Of a DNA stretch of 64,000 bases, positions 34,645 through 42,578 are shown piece by piece. How positions within the stretch are numbered: the first letter of the stretch is position 1; every line of letters begins with the position of its first letter. The position numbers and the translations under genes are program-made. The DNA is from DATKJY01 sp964540105 (GTDB taxonomy: Bacteria; Zixibacteria; MSB-5A5; GN15; FEB-12): positions 186,001-250,000 of the forward strand of contig CAZILL010000003.1 in NCBI GenBank assembly GCA_964540105.1, written 5' to 3'. The notes beneath the pieces are model-generated. The model worked only from the letters and a program-made list of their open reading frames with translations, searched no databases and had not been told where the DNA came from.

Positions 34645-34665
34645 TCAGTGTGACGTTCTCAGCGC

Positions 34666-34917
34666 TTAGATCACGAACAAGAGAATTGTGGCCACCCAGA
34701 TAATGCCGGTCGCCACAAAGCCGGCGGGACGTCCATTCCCTACAAACAGCGCCAGCGCAGAGTAGATTAGCGCCACCGCGAGTCGAGCCGAGATCTTTTG
34801 GGCAGGATGATAATTCAGCGCGTGGGCAAGCATGAGCAGTCCGGCCAACAATACTGCGACATAGATCAGCCAGTACGGCTGTGGCGGTTTCGCTGGTTTC
34901 GCATTGTCATCGGCCAT
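34666..34917 (-). CDS. Small membrane protein, three TM segments
   Basis: 83 residues with a Pro-rich cytoplasmic-looking N-terminus (NAKPAKPPQPY). Three hydrophobic segments follow: WLIYVAVLLAGLLMLAHAL, ARLAVALIYSALALFVG and GFVATGIIWVATILLFVI. It overlaps the end of the amidase gene by 11 bases, so it is probably co-translated with it. No family recognised. Confidence 0.65.
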   Translation of the reverse strand: MADDNAKPAKPPQPYWLIYVAVLLAGLLMLAHALNYHPAQKISARLAVALIYSALALFVGNGRPAGFVATGIIWVATILLFVI

Positions 34918-36793
34918 TGTCGTACCCTATTAGGAAATGCTCGATTCCCTTTGCCACGGCATCGGCAACTTTCTTTCGGAACTTCGCCGTCTTCAACATC
35001 GCTTCCTGCTCCGGCAGGATGATAAAGGCGCACTCAACCAACACCGCAGGATACTGGGTCGGTCGGTCGACGGCAAGATTTCCGTAGTACAATCCGTAGT
35101 CATTCAGTCCTGTTTCGTGCACTATCTCCCGCTGGATCGACTTTGCCAGGTCGATTGAATGAGGATGGTAATAGTATGTGGAAACACCATTATTTGTGAA
35201 GGGATTAACGCCATCCGGCAGGGCGTTGTTATGAATCGACACAAACAGATCCGCTTGAGCCCTGTTGGCGATGATCGGGCGGTCATACAGCGGCACGTTC
35301 CGATTGTCGTCTCGTGTCATGACAACTCGCGCTCCCTTCGATTTCAACAGATCGCGAATGACCAGTCCGAGGGCAAGATTTGCCTCTGCTTCTATGTATC
35401 CCGTCGGGCCAATCGAACCCGGATCAAGGGAATGACCGGGGTCGATGACCACGACCTTGTTTCGCAACGAACGAACGTCTCTTGGAGCCTTGTTCAGCTT
35501 GAAGACGAGGGAATTTCCGCGGTAGAAGCAGTCGTAACCCCAAATATCCGAGTTCAGCCCGAGCTTGAATTCGTACAGCCCCTCCTCCGGTTGTGACCAT
35601 GTGGCGATATTGATAAGCGGATCAGCAAAGTCATAGCGAATCCAGTCGGTGTCGCTCGTCACGCCAAAAATCTGAACGCGTACGGTGCGGGTATCATCCT
35701 CGACTACTCTGAACGGATGCATACCACTCAAGGCGAACTCGACTGTTACGCTATCGGCAGATCCGAACGTCCTGACCGTCTTCAGATACGACTTGGGGGG
35801 AAGCATACCAGGCGGCTGCAGTTCCACTGAGTTCTTGCTCACCCAGCCGAATTGGTTCCTCGAAAGGCGTAATCGATACCAGTCCCCCTCTTGTCCAACA
35901 GCCAGCGCAAGAACCCCGCGGGGCTGAAAAATGGACAAGTACCCTCTCTGTGGGCCGAAGCGAACGATCTGAACAGAATCTGTGAATCGCACCGTCTGGG
36001 GGAAATTGGAACTGTTCACTGTAATGTGATAGTTGCTTTCCTTCGTAACTTGTTCAGTGGCGCCCCTGCTTCCCTTCCTGGCCAGATAATAGCGGATCGG
36101 CTTGTCGACAGCAGAAGAACCGCAACTTACCTGGTAGAAACCGGAGTAGATACCGCGAATTCTGAGTGAATCGGGCACGGCCCCTGCTCCAAAAAGGGCT
36201 TCTCCCCAATACGCCTGCTGTTGTGCAGATATCTCTGTCATAGGAATGGAATCGGCGGCGCCATCAATAGAAAACCAAGCGCTTCCTCCGGGGGTCCCCC
36301 GGAACGAAGCTTCAAGCAGCTCGCCGAGATTCAAACTGATGTTTCCGAGAGGAGGCCTGTAGTCCCCAAGGATTTGAAGAGTATCGAAGGGAGCTGTCCT
36401 GAGCGGCTTAGGGACATTGACAGTAATCGACGTTTCAGACACAGCTCTCCCCTGTAGCTTTCTGTGCGACGCCTGCCTGCCCGTTGTACGAAAGAGTTCA
36501 ACACTAAAGACGAATTCACCGGGTGAAATCGGTATGAATGCGATGAATCCACCTGAGGGATGAATCGGGGTCTTGTACCCGTTTACAGTCAAGGTCAGAT
36601 CCTTGATCGAACCGACCAATTCATTAGGAATGTGCCCGAGGATGAACGTGGAATCAACGGCTGAGATGGTCTGATTGGGCTTAGGATAGATAATGGTAAT
36701 CTTGTCCGACCCGGCGGTTGCGGCAACTCCGAGGCCGACTGCAGCAAAGAGCGAGACTAACAACCTACGGAGTAATGTACTTATTGAACACAT
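34907..36793 (-). CDS. N-acetylmuramoyl-L-alanine amidase (Amidase_3) with SH3 and AMIN-like domains
   Basis: 628 residues from the ATG at 36793, which follows AGGCGCG; it overlaps the dipeptide epimerase gene by 29 bases. Signal peptide (LLRRLLVSLFAAVGLGVAATAG), beta-rich N-terminal region, an SH3-like segment (VLALAVGQEGDWYRLRLSRN, then FGWVSKNSVEL) and a probable AMIN-like region. The Amidase_3 domain spans about residues 430-628. Zinc and catalytic residues are visible as IDPGHS, the Glu in YIEAEANLAL, SIHNNAL and VECAF. It cleaves the amide bond between MurNAc and L-Ala in the periplasm. The downstream neighbourhood handles murein peptides. Confidence 0.9.
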   Translation of the reverse strand: MCSISTLLRRLLVSLFAAVGLGVAATAGSDKITIIYPKPNQTISAVDSTFILGHIPNELVGSIKDLTLTVNGYKTPIHPSGGFIAFIPISPGEFVFSVELFRTTGRQASHRKLQGRAVSETSITVNVPKPLRTAPFDTLQILGDYRPPLGNISLNLGELLEASFRGTPGGSAWFSIDGAADSIPMTEISAQQQAYWGEALFGAGAVPDSLRIRGIYSGFYQVSCGSSAVDKPIRYYLARKGSRGATEQVTKESNYHITVNSSNFPQTVRFTDSVQIVRFGPQRGYLSIFQPRGVLALAVGQEGDWYRLRLSRNQFGWVSKNSVELQPPGMLPPKSYLKTVRTFGSADSVTVEFALSGMHPFRVVEDDTRTVRVQIFGVTSDTDWIRYDFADPLINIATWSQPEEGLYEFKLGLNSDIWGYDCFYRGNSLVFKLNKAPRDVRSLRNKVVVIDPGHSLDPGSIGPTGYIEAEANLALGLVIRDLLKSKGARVVMTRDDNRNVPLYDRPIIANRAQADLFVSIHNNALPDGVNPFTNNGVSTYYYHPHSIDLAKSIQREIVHETGLNDYGLYYGNLAVDRPTQYPAVLVECAFIILPEQEAMLKTAKFRKKVADAVAKGIEHFLIGYDNGR

Positions 36794-37796
36794 CGCGCCT
36801 GAGCTTTGGCCCTCCAATGATCTCTCTATCCACATGAATCAGCTCCTTCTGATATGTGATACCGCTCGCGATGTCATCTTCAAGCAGTAGCGGTCCATCA
36901 AGGTCGTGGTAGTCGGCCAGAGCGCACATATACACTGACTGCGCTATCCCGACCGAAGATTCGACCATGCACCCGAGCATGACCTTCTTCTTCTCATCAC
37001 GGGCTTTCCGGGCGATGGCGATCGCTTCGATGATTCCGCCGCTCTTCTCCATCTTGATGTTCACACCGTCAACGTAGGCGGCAAAGCTGTCATAATCCTC
37101 GACTGAGCATAATCCCTCGTCGACAATCAATTCGACTTGGTCGTTCTTCCCCTTCAAGTGCTTCCAATCCTTGATCGAGCCGATTTCGGTCGGTTGTTCA
37201 ATGATGTGTACACCCAGTTGTGACAAGTGGAAAATCATCTCTTCGGCCTTCGCGCAGCTCCAGCCGCCGTTGGCGTCGACTCTGATCTCGCGGCCGGTGA
37301 TTGTGCTCAGGGGCTGAAGCAACATGACGTCGTCATCATTGCCCATTTTGACCTTAATGATGGTATGATCGCTTTCCTTGATGGCGGCAATCATGCGCTC
37401 GGTAGTGTCAATCGAGACGGTAAGCGAACTCTTGATGCCAACTGGAGCTCCGATGGATAGAATTTCCCATGGGTAGCGCTGCGACTCGCCTGAGAGATAA
37501 TTCAGGACCATGCCGGAGAGCGCTGAACGCGCGATCGGATGAATGTCGAAATCGTTGATAGCCTTAAGAGTCGTCACATCAATATTCCGGATCATCTTCA
37601 AGCGCTCAATGCCCCGAGAGATATCGCTTTCTATGAGCTCAATCGTGGGGCCGTAGTAGACAGAGCCGGACGCCTCGCCGCTGTACCGATTGTTCATAAT
37701 CGTCACGACATTGGTCTTAACCTCCGCGGCTCCCTTGGCCACAGCGAAAGTCTTCTTTAACGGCATAGATATTTTGACGGCGTCGATATTCAGCAC
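36765..37796 (-). CDS. Dipeptide epimerase, enolase superfamily (YkfB/L-Ala-D/L-Glu epimerase-like)
   Basis: 343 residues. Muconate-lactonizing subgroup of the enolase superfamily. The paired lysines are TIIKVKMG (KxK, about residue 150). Metal ligands follow in order: RVDANGGWS (Asp), IIEQPT (Glu) and IVDEGL (Asp). The second base is NIKMEKSGG (Lys). The C-terminus has GCMVESSVGIAQS. The family epimerises L-Ala-D/L-Glu or other dipeptides. The gene lies directly behind an NlpC/P60 endopeptidase that would release L-Ala-D-Glu, the same pairing as B. subtilis ykfC-ykfB, which supports the murein-peptide substrate. Confidence 0.88.
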   Translation of the reverse strand: MLNIDAVKISMPLKKTFAVAKGAAEVKTNVVTIMNNRYSGEASGSVYYGPTIELIESDISRGIERLKMIRNIDVTTLKAINDFDIHPIARSALSGMVLNYLSGESQRYPWEILSIGAPVGIKSSLTVSIDTTERMIAAIKESDHTIIKVKMGNDDDVMLLQPLSTITGREIRVDANGGWSCAKAEEMIFHLSQLGVHIIEQPTEIGSIKDWKHLKGKNDQVELIVDEGLCSVEDYDSFAAYVDGVNIKMEKSGGIIEAIAIARKARDEKKKVMLGCMVESSVGIAQSVYMCALADYHDLDGPLLLEDDIASGITYQKELIHVDREIIGGPKLRRDVFNKYITP

Positions 37797-38590
37797 AGTA
37801 TCCTCCGCGCCTGGTTGAAATCCCGGTCCAAGTCTTCTCGATAATCCGCCATGCCACTGGAAAGGGAATTGATCCGAACGCCCCCGCCTCCCATAGATGA
37901 GTGCAGGATGTGGTCTCGGCTGATGGCGATCCCAACGTGGCGCCTGAAGAAAAGCAGGTCCGCAGGTCCGATCTTGTCACGCATCACTGGAGTTCCCATC
38001 TCGATTTGATCCTTTGTATCTCGAGGAAGGTACCGGCCAAACTGCTCAAACACAGCGCGTACAAATCCCGAGCAGTCAACCCCATTTGGGCTGATACCTC
38101 CCCAGAGGTATGGTGCCCCGAGGAACTTGCGGGCCTCCGCAACCAGTCGCGCTTCAGAGAGCTTCCGTTCTGTCTCGCCTGTTATCGGCCTGATCGCCGA
38201 CTTCTTTATTTGGAAGCGACTGCCGTCCGGAAGCTGAGCGGTGGCGACCGTACCGCTCTGGAGCCGACACTTGAGCTTTGTGCCGTAGAAGCACAGATGC
38301 GGAGAGATGTCCAGGCGGCCCTTGTCTCCTCTGATTGCACATTTCAAAGCCGACACGATGCTATTTCGATCAGCGCGATAGGTTTCATATTCTCCGTGAG
38401 ATATGCTCGTGAGGAAACGACTGTCGGCCCAGCCGCTATAGCCGTCGAGCTCGGTCACGCGGCAGAAGCCGTCCGTATTCTCCCCGACCCTCAGCAGATC
38501 AGCGTAGAGGAGTTGGCTGGATCGTTCGCTGTTGTACTTCGGCTCGGCCCAAAGATCGAGCAGATTGGTCGACACAAACGCGTACTTCAC
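37790..38590 (-). CDS. NlpC/P60 endopeptidase with SH3 domain (YkfC-like)
   Basis: 266 residues starting with GTG, overlapping the epimerase gene by seven bases. The N-terminal bacterial SH3 domain (STNLLDLWAEPKYNSERSSQ, then GYSGWADSRFL) is followed by a linker. The NlpC/P60 domain runs from about residue 145. Catalytic Cys in NGVDCSGFVRAVF, His in RRHVGIAI, third polar residue in HILHSSMGG. There is no signal peptide, matching a cytoplasmic YkfC-type gamma-D-glutamyl-L-diamino acid peptidase that acts on imported murein peptides. Two overlapping palindromes lie just upstream of its ribosome site. Confidence 0.88.
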   Translation of the reverse strand: MKYAFVSTNLLDLWAEPKYNSERSSQLLYADLLRVGENTDGFCRVTELDGYSGWADSRFLTSISHGEYETYRADRNSIVSALKCAIRGDKGRLDISPHLCFYGTKLKCRLQSGTVATAQLPDGSRFQIKKSAIRPITGETERKLSEARLVAEARKFLGAPYLWGGISPNGVDCSGFVRAVFEQFGRYLPRDTKDQIEMGTPVMRDKIGPADLLFFRRHVGIAISRDHILHSSMGGGGVRINSLSSGMADYREDLDRDFNQARRILC

Positions 38591-38601
38591 GGCGAAAACC
38601 T

Positions 38602-38626
38602 ACGTCCGGACGTTGCCATGGGCAAC
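38602..38626. promoter_or_regulatory. Two overlapping palindromes in the ykfC-like gene leader
   Basis: ACGTCCGGACGT (38602-38613) is a perfect 12-base palindrome. GTTGCC-ATG-GGCAAC (38612-38626) is a 6-base stem with a 3-base loop that shares two bases with it. They sit 12-36 bases upstream of the GTG start of the endopeptidase gene, followed on the far side by a run of six A/T pairs. They could form alternative hairpins near the ribosome site or be a repressor site. There is no direct evidence for either. Confidence 0.3.
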
Positions 38627-38658
38627 AAAAAACCCCGGTCAATGGCGCCTCGAACTTC

Positions 38659-39831
38659 TCATGTCTTGACGACACCGACAAGCGCCTTCTGCATCCGTGC
38701 CAAAGCCTCTCGAATATTCTCCACCGAATTGGCATAGGAGAATCGAACATACCCCTCCCCATATTCCCCGAATGCTGTCCCTGATAAACAGGCCACTCCC
38801 GCTTGTTCCAGCATCATGTTCGCGAATTCGTTCGACGTGAGTCCGGTCTCCTTGATGTTTGGAAATACGTAGAACGCACCCTCAGGGCGGTGGCACCGAA
38901 TTCCACCGATTCGATTCAGGCCATCAACTATCACATCGCGACGCCTCTTGAATTCAGCCACCATCTTGTCAATCTCGGTCTGGGTTCCCTGCAGAGCCTC
39001 GATGAGCGCATATTGAGAGAACGTGGCAGTTGAAGAGAAGTTGTTGATCGCGAGGGTGAACATATAGTCGGCCAGCCTCTTCGGCATGACCCCATATCCA
39101 AGTCTCCAGCCGGTCATGGCATAGGTTTTGGACATTCCATCGACAATGATCGTGCGCTCCGTTGCGCCTGGAATCGAGGCAATTGACTTGAAATCTATGT
39201 CGTATATAATCCGCGAATAGATTTCGTCTGAGAGAATCCACAAGTCATGTTTCTTCGCCAGCGCGTAGACCCCCTCCAGATCGGTTTGGGTAAGTATCCC
39301 TCCGGTAGGATTCTGCGGCGAATTCAGGATGACCATCCTTGTGCGCGGTGTGATGAGCGACGCAAAGTCATCGAGGGAAAAGCGAAAGTCATTCTCCTCG
39401 CTCAACTTTACCGGCACGGCTTTCGCGCCAAAGAACGCTGCAAGCGAGCGATACGTCGGGTAACCAGGATTGGGGACAATAATCTCATCCCCCTCGTTGA
39501 TCAGCGCAATCATGGCACAATAGATAACCGGTTTCGCCCCCGGCATGATGACCGCATTCTCCGAAGACACCCTTATGCCCCGGGTCGCACGCACATATTG
39601 GGCAACGGCTTCTCGGGCGGCCGGGATGCCGCCAGAAGCTGCATAATGAGTTTTCCCGTCATTGATCGCTCTGATGCCGGCATCACAGATATTGCGAGGG
39701 GTGTCGAAATCAGGTTCACCGATTTGTAGGTGGATAATCGATTTTCCCTGTGCCTCAAGTTGCTTGGCCTTGGCAAGCACAACAAAGGCCCCTTCCGACT
39801 CGAGTCGGCTCACACGTTCGGTATACTGCAT
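38659..39831 (-). CDS. PLP-dependent aminotransferase, class I/II (AspC-like)
   Basis: 390 residues, fold type I aminotransferase. Substrate-loop start IIHLQIGEPDFDTP, NSPQNPTGGIL, DEIYSRIIYD and the PLP-lysine motif GMSKTYAMTGWRLGYG (Lys near residue 235) are intact, followed by a C-terminal RFSYANS Arg. It belongs to the I-gamma group (aspartate or broad-specificity aminotransferases). Which amino acid is used is not readable. It follows the transketolase gene by eight bases. With the downstream epimerase it could feed Glu or Ala from murein peptides into metabolism, but this is speculative. Confidence 0.9.
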   Translation of the reverse strand: MQYTERVSRLESEGAFVVLAKAKQLEAQGKSIIHLQIGEPDFDTPRNICDAGIRAINDGKTHYAASGGIPAAREAVAQYVRATRGIRVSSENAVIMPGAKPVIYCAMIALINEGDEIIVPNPGYPTYRSLAAFFGAKAVPVKLSEENDFRFSLDDFASLITPRTRMVILNSPQNPTGGILTQTDLEGVYALAKKHDLWILSDEIYSRIIYDIDFKSIASIPGATERTIIVDGMSKTYAMTGWRLGYGVMPKRLADYMFTLAINNFSSTATFSQYALIEALQGTQTEIDKMVAEFKRRRDVIVDGLNRIGGIRCHRPEGAFYVFPNIKETGLTSNEFANMMLEQAGVACLSGTAFGEYGEGYVRFSYANSVENIREALARMQKALVGVVKT

Positions 39832-39839
39832 CTATCCCT

Positions 39840-41867
39840 CTATCGCTTCAGTTTCAATAATTCCTTGACTCTGCAAGCGACGTGCTCCGCAGATAGACCA
39901 AACTTCTTGATCAACTGCCACGGTTCACCCGATTCGCCGAAGCGGTCTTCGACTCCAATCATCTCGAACAACGGCGCTTTCGAACACATCGACTCTGCGC
40001 TCAATATAATGCCTGCGACCAGATTTCCCAAGCCTCCCACCTGATGTTCTTCTACAGTTATCACTGCCCGAGTCTCCTTTGCGGCCCTGACAAGGGCCGT
40101 TCGGTCGATCGGTTTGACCGTGTGCACATTGATCACCCTGGCCTGTATATCGAATTCTTGGGTCAAGATGTACGCCGCCCGCAACACCTCGGCAGTCGCT
40201 GGTCCGCAGGAGACAATCGCAACATCTTCGCGTTCATCTGTGTACGTTGACGATGAGTAGATGTCAAAAGCATCCAGGAAGAGCGCTGCTTCACGCCGAA
40301 AGCGGTAGATATTCGCCTCTCCGAACCGGAACGGAGTGTCAGCGCGCGTAATGACAGGCGTGGACTCGCGAGCGAATCGAACGTACTTGGGTCCCTGCAC
40401 CTCGAAAAGCAGAGCTGAGACCATCCTTTCAGTCTCTATTGCATCGCATGGCACACCCACATGCATATTTGGCAGGCCAGTCATTTGAAAGAGCGCTTCG
40501 AGTTCTTGGTGTGTCCCCCCATCTGGGCCAACAGAGACGCCGCCATGAGCACCGGCAATCAAGACGTCGAGATTGGCGTAGCAAAGGGAGACGCGAATCT
40601 GATCGAGATTGCGTGCGGAGGCAAAAACACCGTAGGTCCCGAAAATTGGCAATTTCCCCTCACGCGCGAGTCCGGCGGCGATCGTTGTCGCGTTCTGTTC
40701 CGCGACCCCGACCGATATGAATCGGTTCCGACGTTCGGGATGATTCCTATGGAAATCGGATATACATATCGAGTCAGAGATATCAGCTCCTATGCAGACC
40801 ACTCTTTCGTCACTTCCGAGTCGCTCCAGGGCACGGCCGAATCCCTTGCGGGTCGGCTCCATCACAACTTTCATAGTGTCCGAGTGGTTCCACCAGAAAT
40901 CCCGGGAGAACTTCGGTACGGTCGCGTCGAGCGTTCGAGCAGATTCATGCCGCCTGATTCGTCCGCACTCAAGCAGAGCCTCGACATCGAATTGATCTTG
41001 TACTCTCAGTTCACGAAGGCACTCATCAAGCTCGGAGCGACTCGGCGCCTTCCCATGCCATGATAGGGAATTCTCCATGAACGAGACCCCGCGCCCTTTG
41101 GTCGTCTTGCAGATGAGGACAGTCGGCTTACCCGTTCGGTTGTGATTCCTCGCGAAGTCGAGCTGGGTTGTCAACTCGGGTATATTGTGTCCATCCAATT
41201 CCAGCGCCTGCCATCCGAATGCTCGATACTTTTCGGCAAGCGGTTCGATATTCATGACGTCCGACACTTTGCCGTCAATCTGAAGTCCATTCTTATCAAT
41301 AATCAGGATCAGATTATCCAGACAGTACTGTGCCGCAGACATAGCGGCTTCCCAGACTGAACCTTCCTGCTGCTCGCCGTCGCTGGATATCACGAACACG
41401 CGGAAGTCCTGTCCGTCGAGACGTCCTGCCAGAGCCATGCCGACACCCACGGAGACACCCTGCCCGAGAGACCCGCCGGACATCTCGACACCGGGCAACT
41501 CGCGCCAATGAGGATGCCCCTGCAGTGGGGAGCCCAGCATCCTGAGCGTCATCAACTCTCGTTCGGGGAAATAGCCCGACACGGCCAGAGACGTGTAAAG
41601 TGCTGGTGCCTTGTGATTGGCCGACCAGATGATTCGATCACGATCGCGCCAAATGGGATTGCTCGGGTCGTGACGCGCAACCTTTAGATAGAGCGCCGTA
41701 CAAATGTCCATGACCGAGAGCGTTCCCCCCGAGTGGCCCGAGCCAGCAGCACATAGTGCGATCTCGTTGAGACCACGCATATACGCGGCCTGTTTGGAGA
41801 GTTCCTCATCGGAGTAGTCCCTGACAGTCTTGCCCGTTGTGGAATCTACGAGTGGTATAAGGCTCAC
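39840..41867 (-). CDS. Transketolase (full length)
   Basis: 675 residues containing both transketolase halves in one chain. The N-terminal TPP domain has GSGHSGGTLSVMDICTALY, ANHKAPALYTSLA and SGGSLGQGVSVGVGMAL. The TPP/Mg motif reads SSDGEQQEGSVWEA with NLILIIDKNGLQIDG, so the first Gly of the usual GDG is Ser. The Pyr domain holds FISVGVAEQNATTIAAGLA and GAHGGVSVGPDGGTHQ. The C-terminal domain begins near VAIVSCGPATAEVL. It moves two-carbon units in the pentose phosphate pathway and supplies erythrose-4-phosphate for the shikimate genes. The GTG start lies directly against GGGAGGA, an odd spacing. Confidence 0.92.
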   Translation of the reverse strand: MSLIPLVDSTTGKTVRDYSDEELSKQAAYMRGLNEIALCAAGSGHSGGTLSVMDICTALYLKVARHDPSNPIWRDRDRIIWSANHKAPALYTSLAVSGYFPERELMTLRMLGSPLQGHPHWRELPGVEMSGGSLGQGVSVGVGMALAGRLDGQDFRVFVISSDGEQQEGSVWEAAMSAAQYCLDNLILIIDKNGLQIDGKVSDVMNIEPLAEKYRAFGWQALELDGHNIPELTTQLDFARNHNRTGKPTVLICKTTKGRGVSFMENSLSWHGKAPSRSELDECLRELRVQDQFDVEALLECGRIRRHESARTLDATVPKFSRDFWWNHSDTMKVVMEPTRKGFGRALERLGSDERVVCIGADISDSICISDFHRNHPERRNRFISVGVAEQNATTIAAGLAREGKLPIFGTYGVFASARNLDQIRVSLCYANLDVLIAGAHGGVSVGPDGGTHQELEALFQMTGLPNMHVGVPCDAIETERMVSALLFEVQGPKYVRFARESTPVITRADTPFRFGEANIYRFRREAALFLDAFDIYSSSTYTDEREDVAIVSCGPATAEVLRAAYILTQEFDIQARVINVHTVKPIDRTALVRAAKETRAVITVEEHQVGGLGNLVAGIILSAESMCSKAPLFEMIGVEDRFGESGEPWQLIKKFGLSAEHVACRVKELLKLKR

Positions 41868-41934
41868 TCCTCCCGGTGCCTATGCAGCGATGCGAGAATA
41901 CGTCTTCATTATTGATAAACTGTCAGATGTTACC

Positions 41935-42528
41935 CTAAACCTCAGCACTGAACAGTGTGACCCATATCCTGTCGACTCGTCCCGCGAGCTCTCGTCGAGA
42001 CCCCGAGTTTCGTATAACAAAGTCCGCGCTGCGAAGAAACTGCAGCCATGACGGTTGTAGTTGCTCGCGCGCCAGTGCGTCGGATCGACAGATGCCGCGT
42101 TTTTCCAGTCGTGCCAATCTCACCTTCCGCGATGCGGTTACGACCACAACGACGTCAACCTCGCTATCCAATCTCCAATCGAGCAACAGAGCGGCATCGA
42201 TCACTACTGGCCGCATTCCCGCCCTCACACTGCCCACGCGCGCTCGAATTTCCGCCAAGAGAAAGGGATGGACCAACTTATCCAGAGCATTCTTTGACCG
42301 CCGTGATCTGAAGGCAAGCCTCGCCAGTTCCTTTCGTTTGAGCCCTCCGTCGGCTCTAAGGATCGCGGGCCCGAATTCCCCGGCAAGCTGCTCACGCAAC
42401 CGCCCGTTGCGATTCACTACATCATGGCCGATCCGATCGGCATCAATGATCTTAGCTCCACGAGCGGCAAGAATGCGGGCCACTTCTGTCTTCCCGGCAC
42501 CAATTTGTCCTGTCAGTCCGATCAGCAT
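41935..42528 (-). CDS. coaE: Dephospho-CoA kinase
   Basis: 197 residues. P-loop GLTGQIGAGKTEVARIL at the N-terminus, then ARGAKIIDADRIGHDVV with the conserved Asp. LVHPFLLAEIRARV follows, then VVIDAALLLDWRLDSEVDVVVVV, all CoaE hallmarks. The last step of CoA synthesis, in the cytoplasm. It follows polA by 50 bases, a common arrangement in bacteria. Confidence 0.94.
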   Translation of the reverse strand: MLIGLTGQIGAGKTEVARILAARGAKIIDADRIGHDVVNRNGRLREQLAGEFGPAILRADGGLKRKELARLAFRSRRSKNALDKLVHPFLLAEIRARVGSVRAGMRPVVIDAALLLDWRLDSEVDVVVVVTASRKVRLARLEKRGICRSDALAREQLQPSWLQFLRSADFVIRNSGSRRELAGRVDRIWVTLFSAEV

Positions 42529-42578
42529 GTGAGGAATTAAATGAGAAGCAGAGGATACTGCAAGACGAGATCTGGGCG

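Noticed and set aside
37901..38737. 278-codon plus-strand frame opposite the NlpC/P60 gene
   Set aside because: Antisense to a protein with complete catalytic motifs; no start signal.
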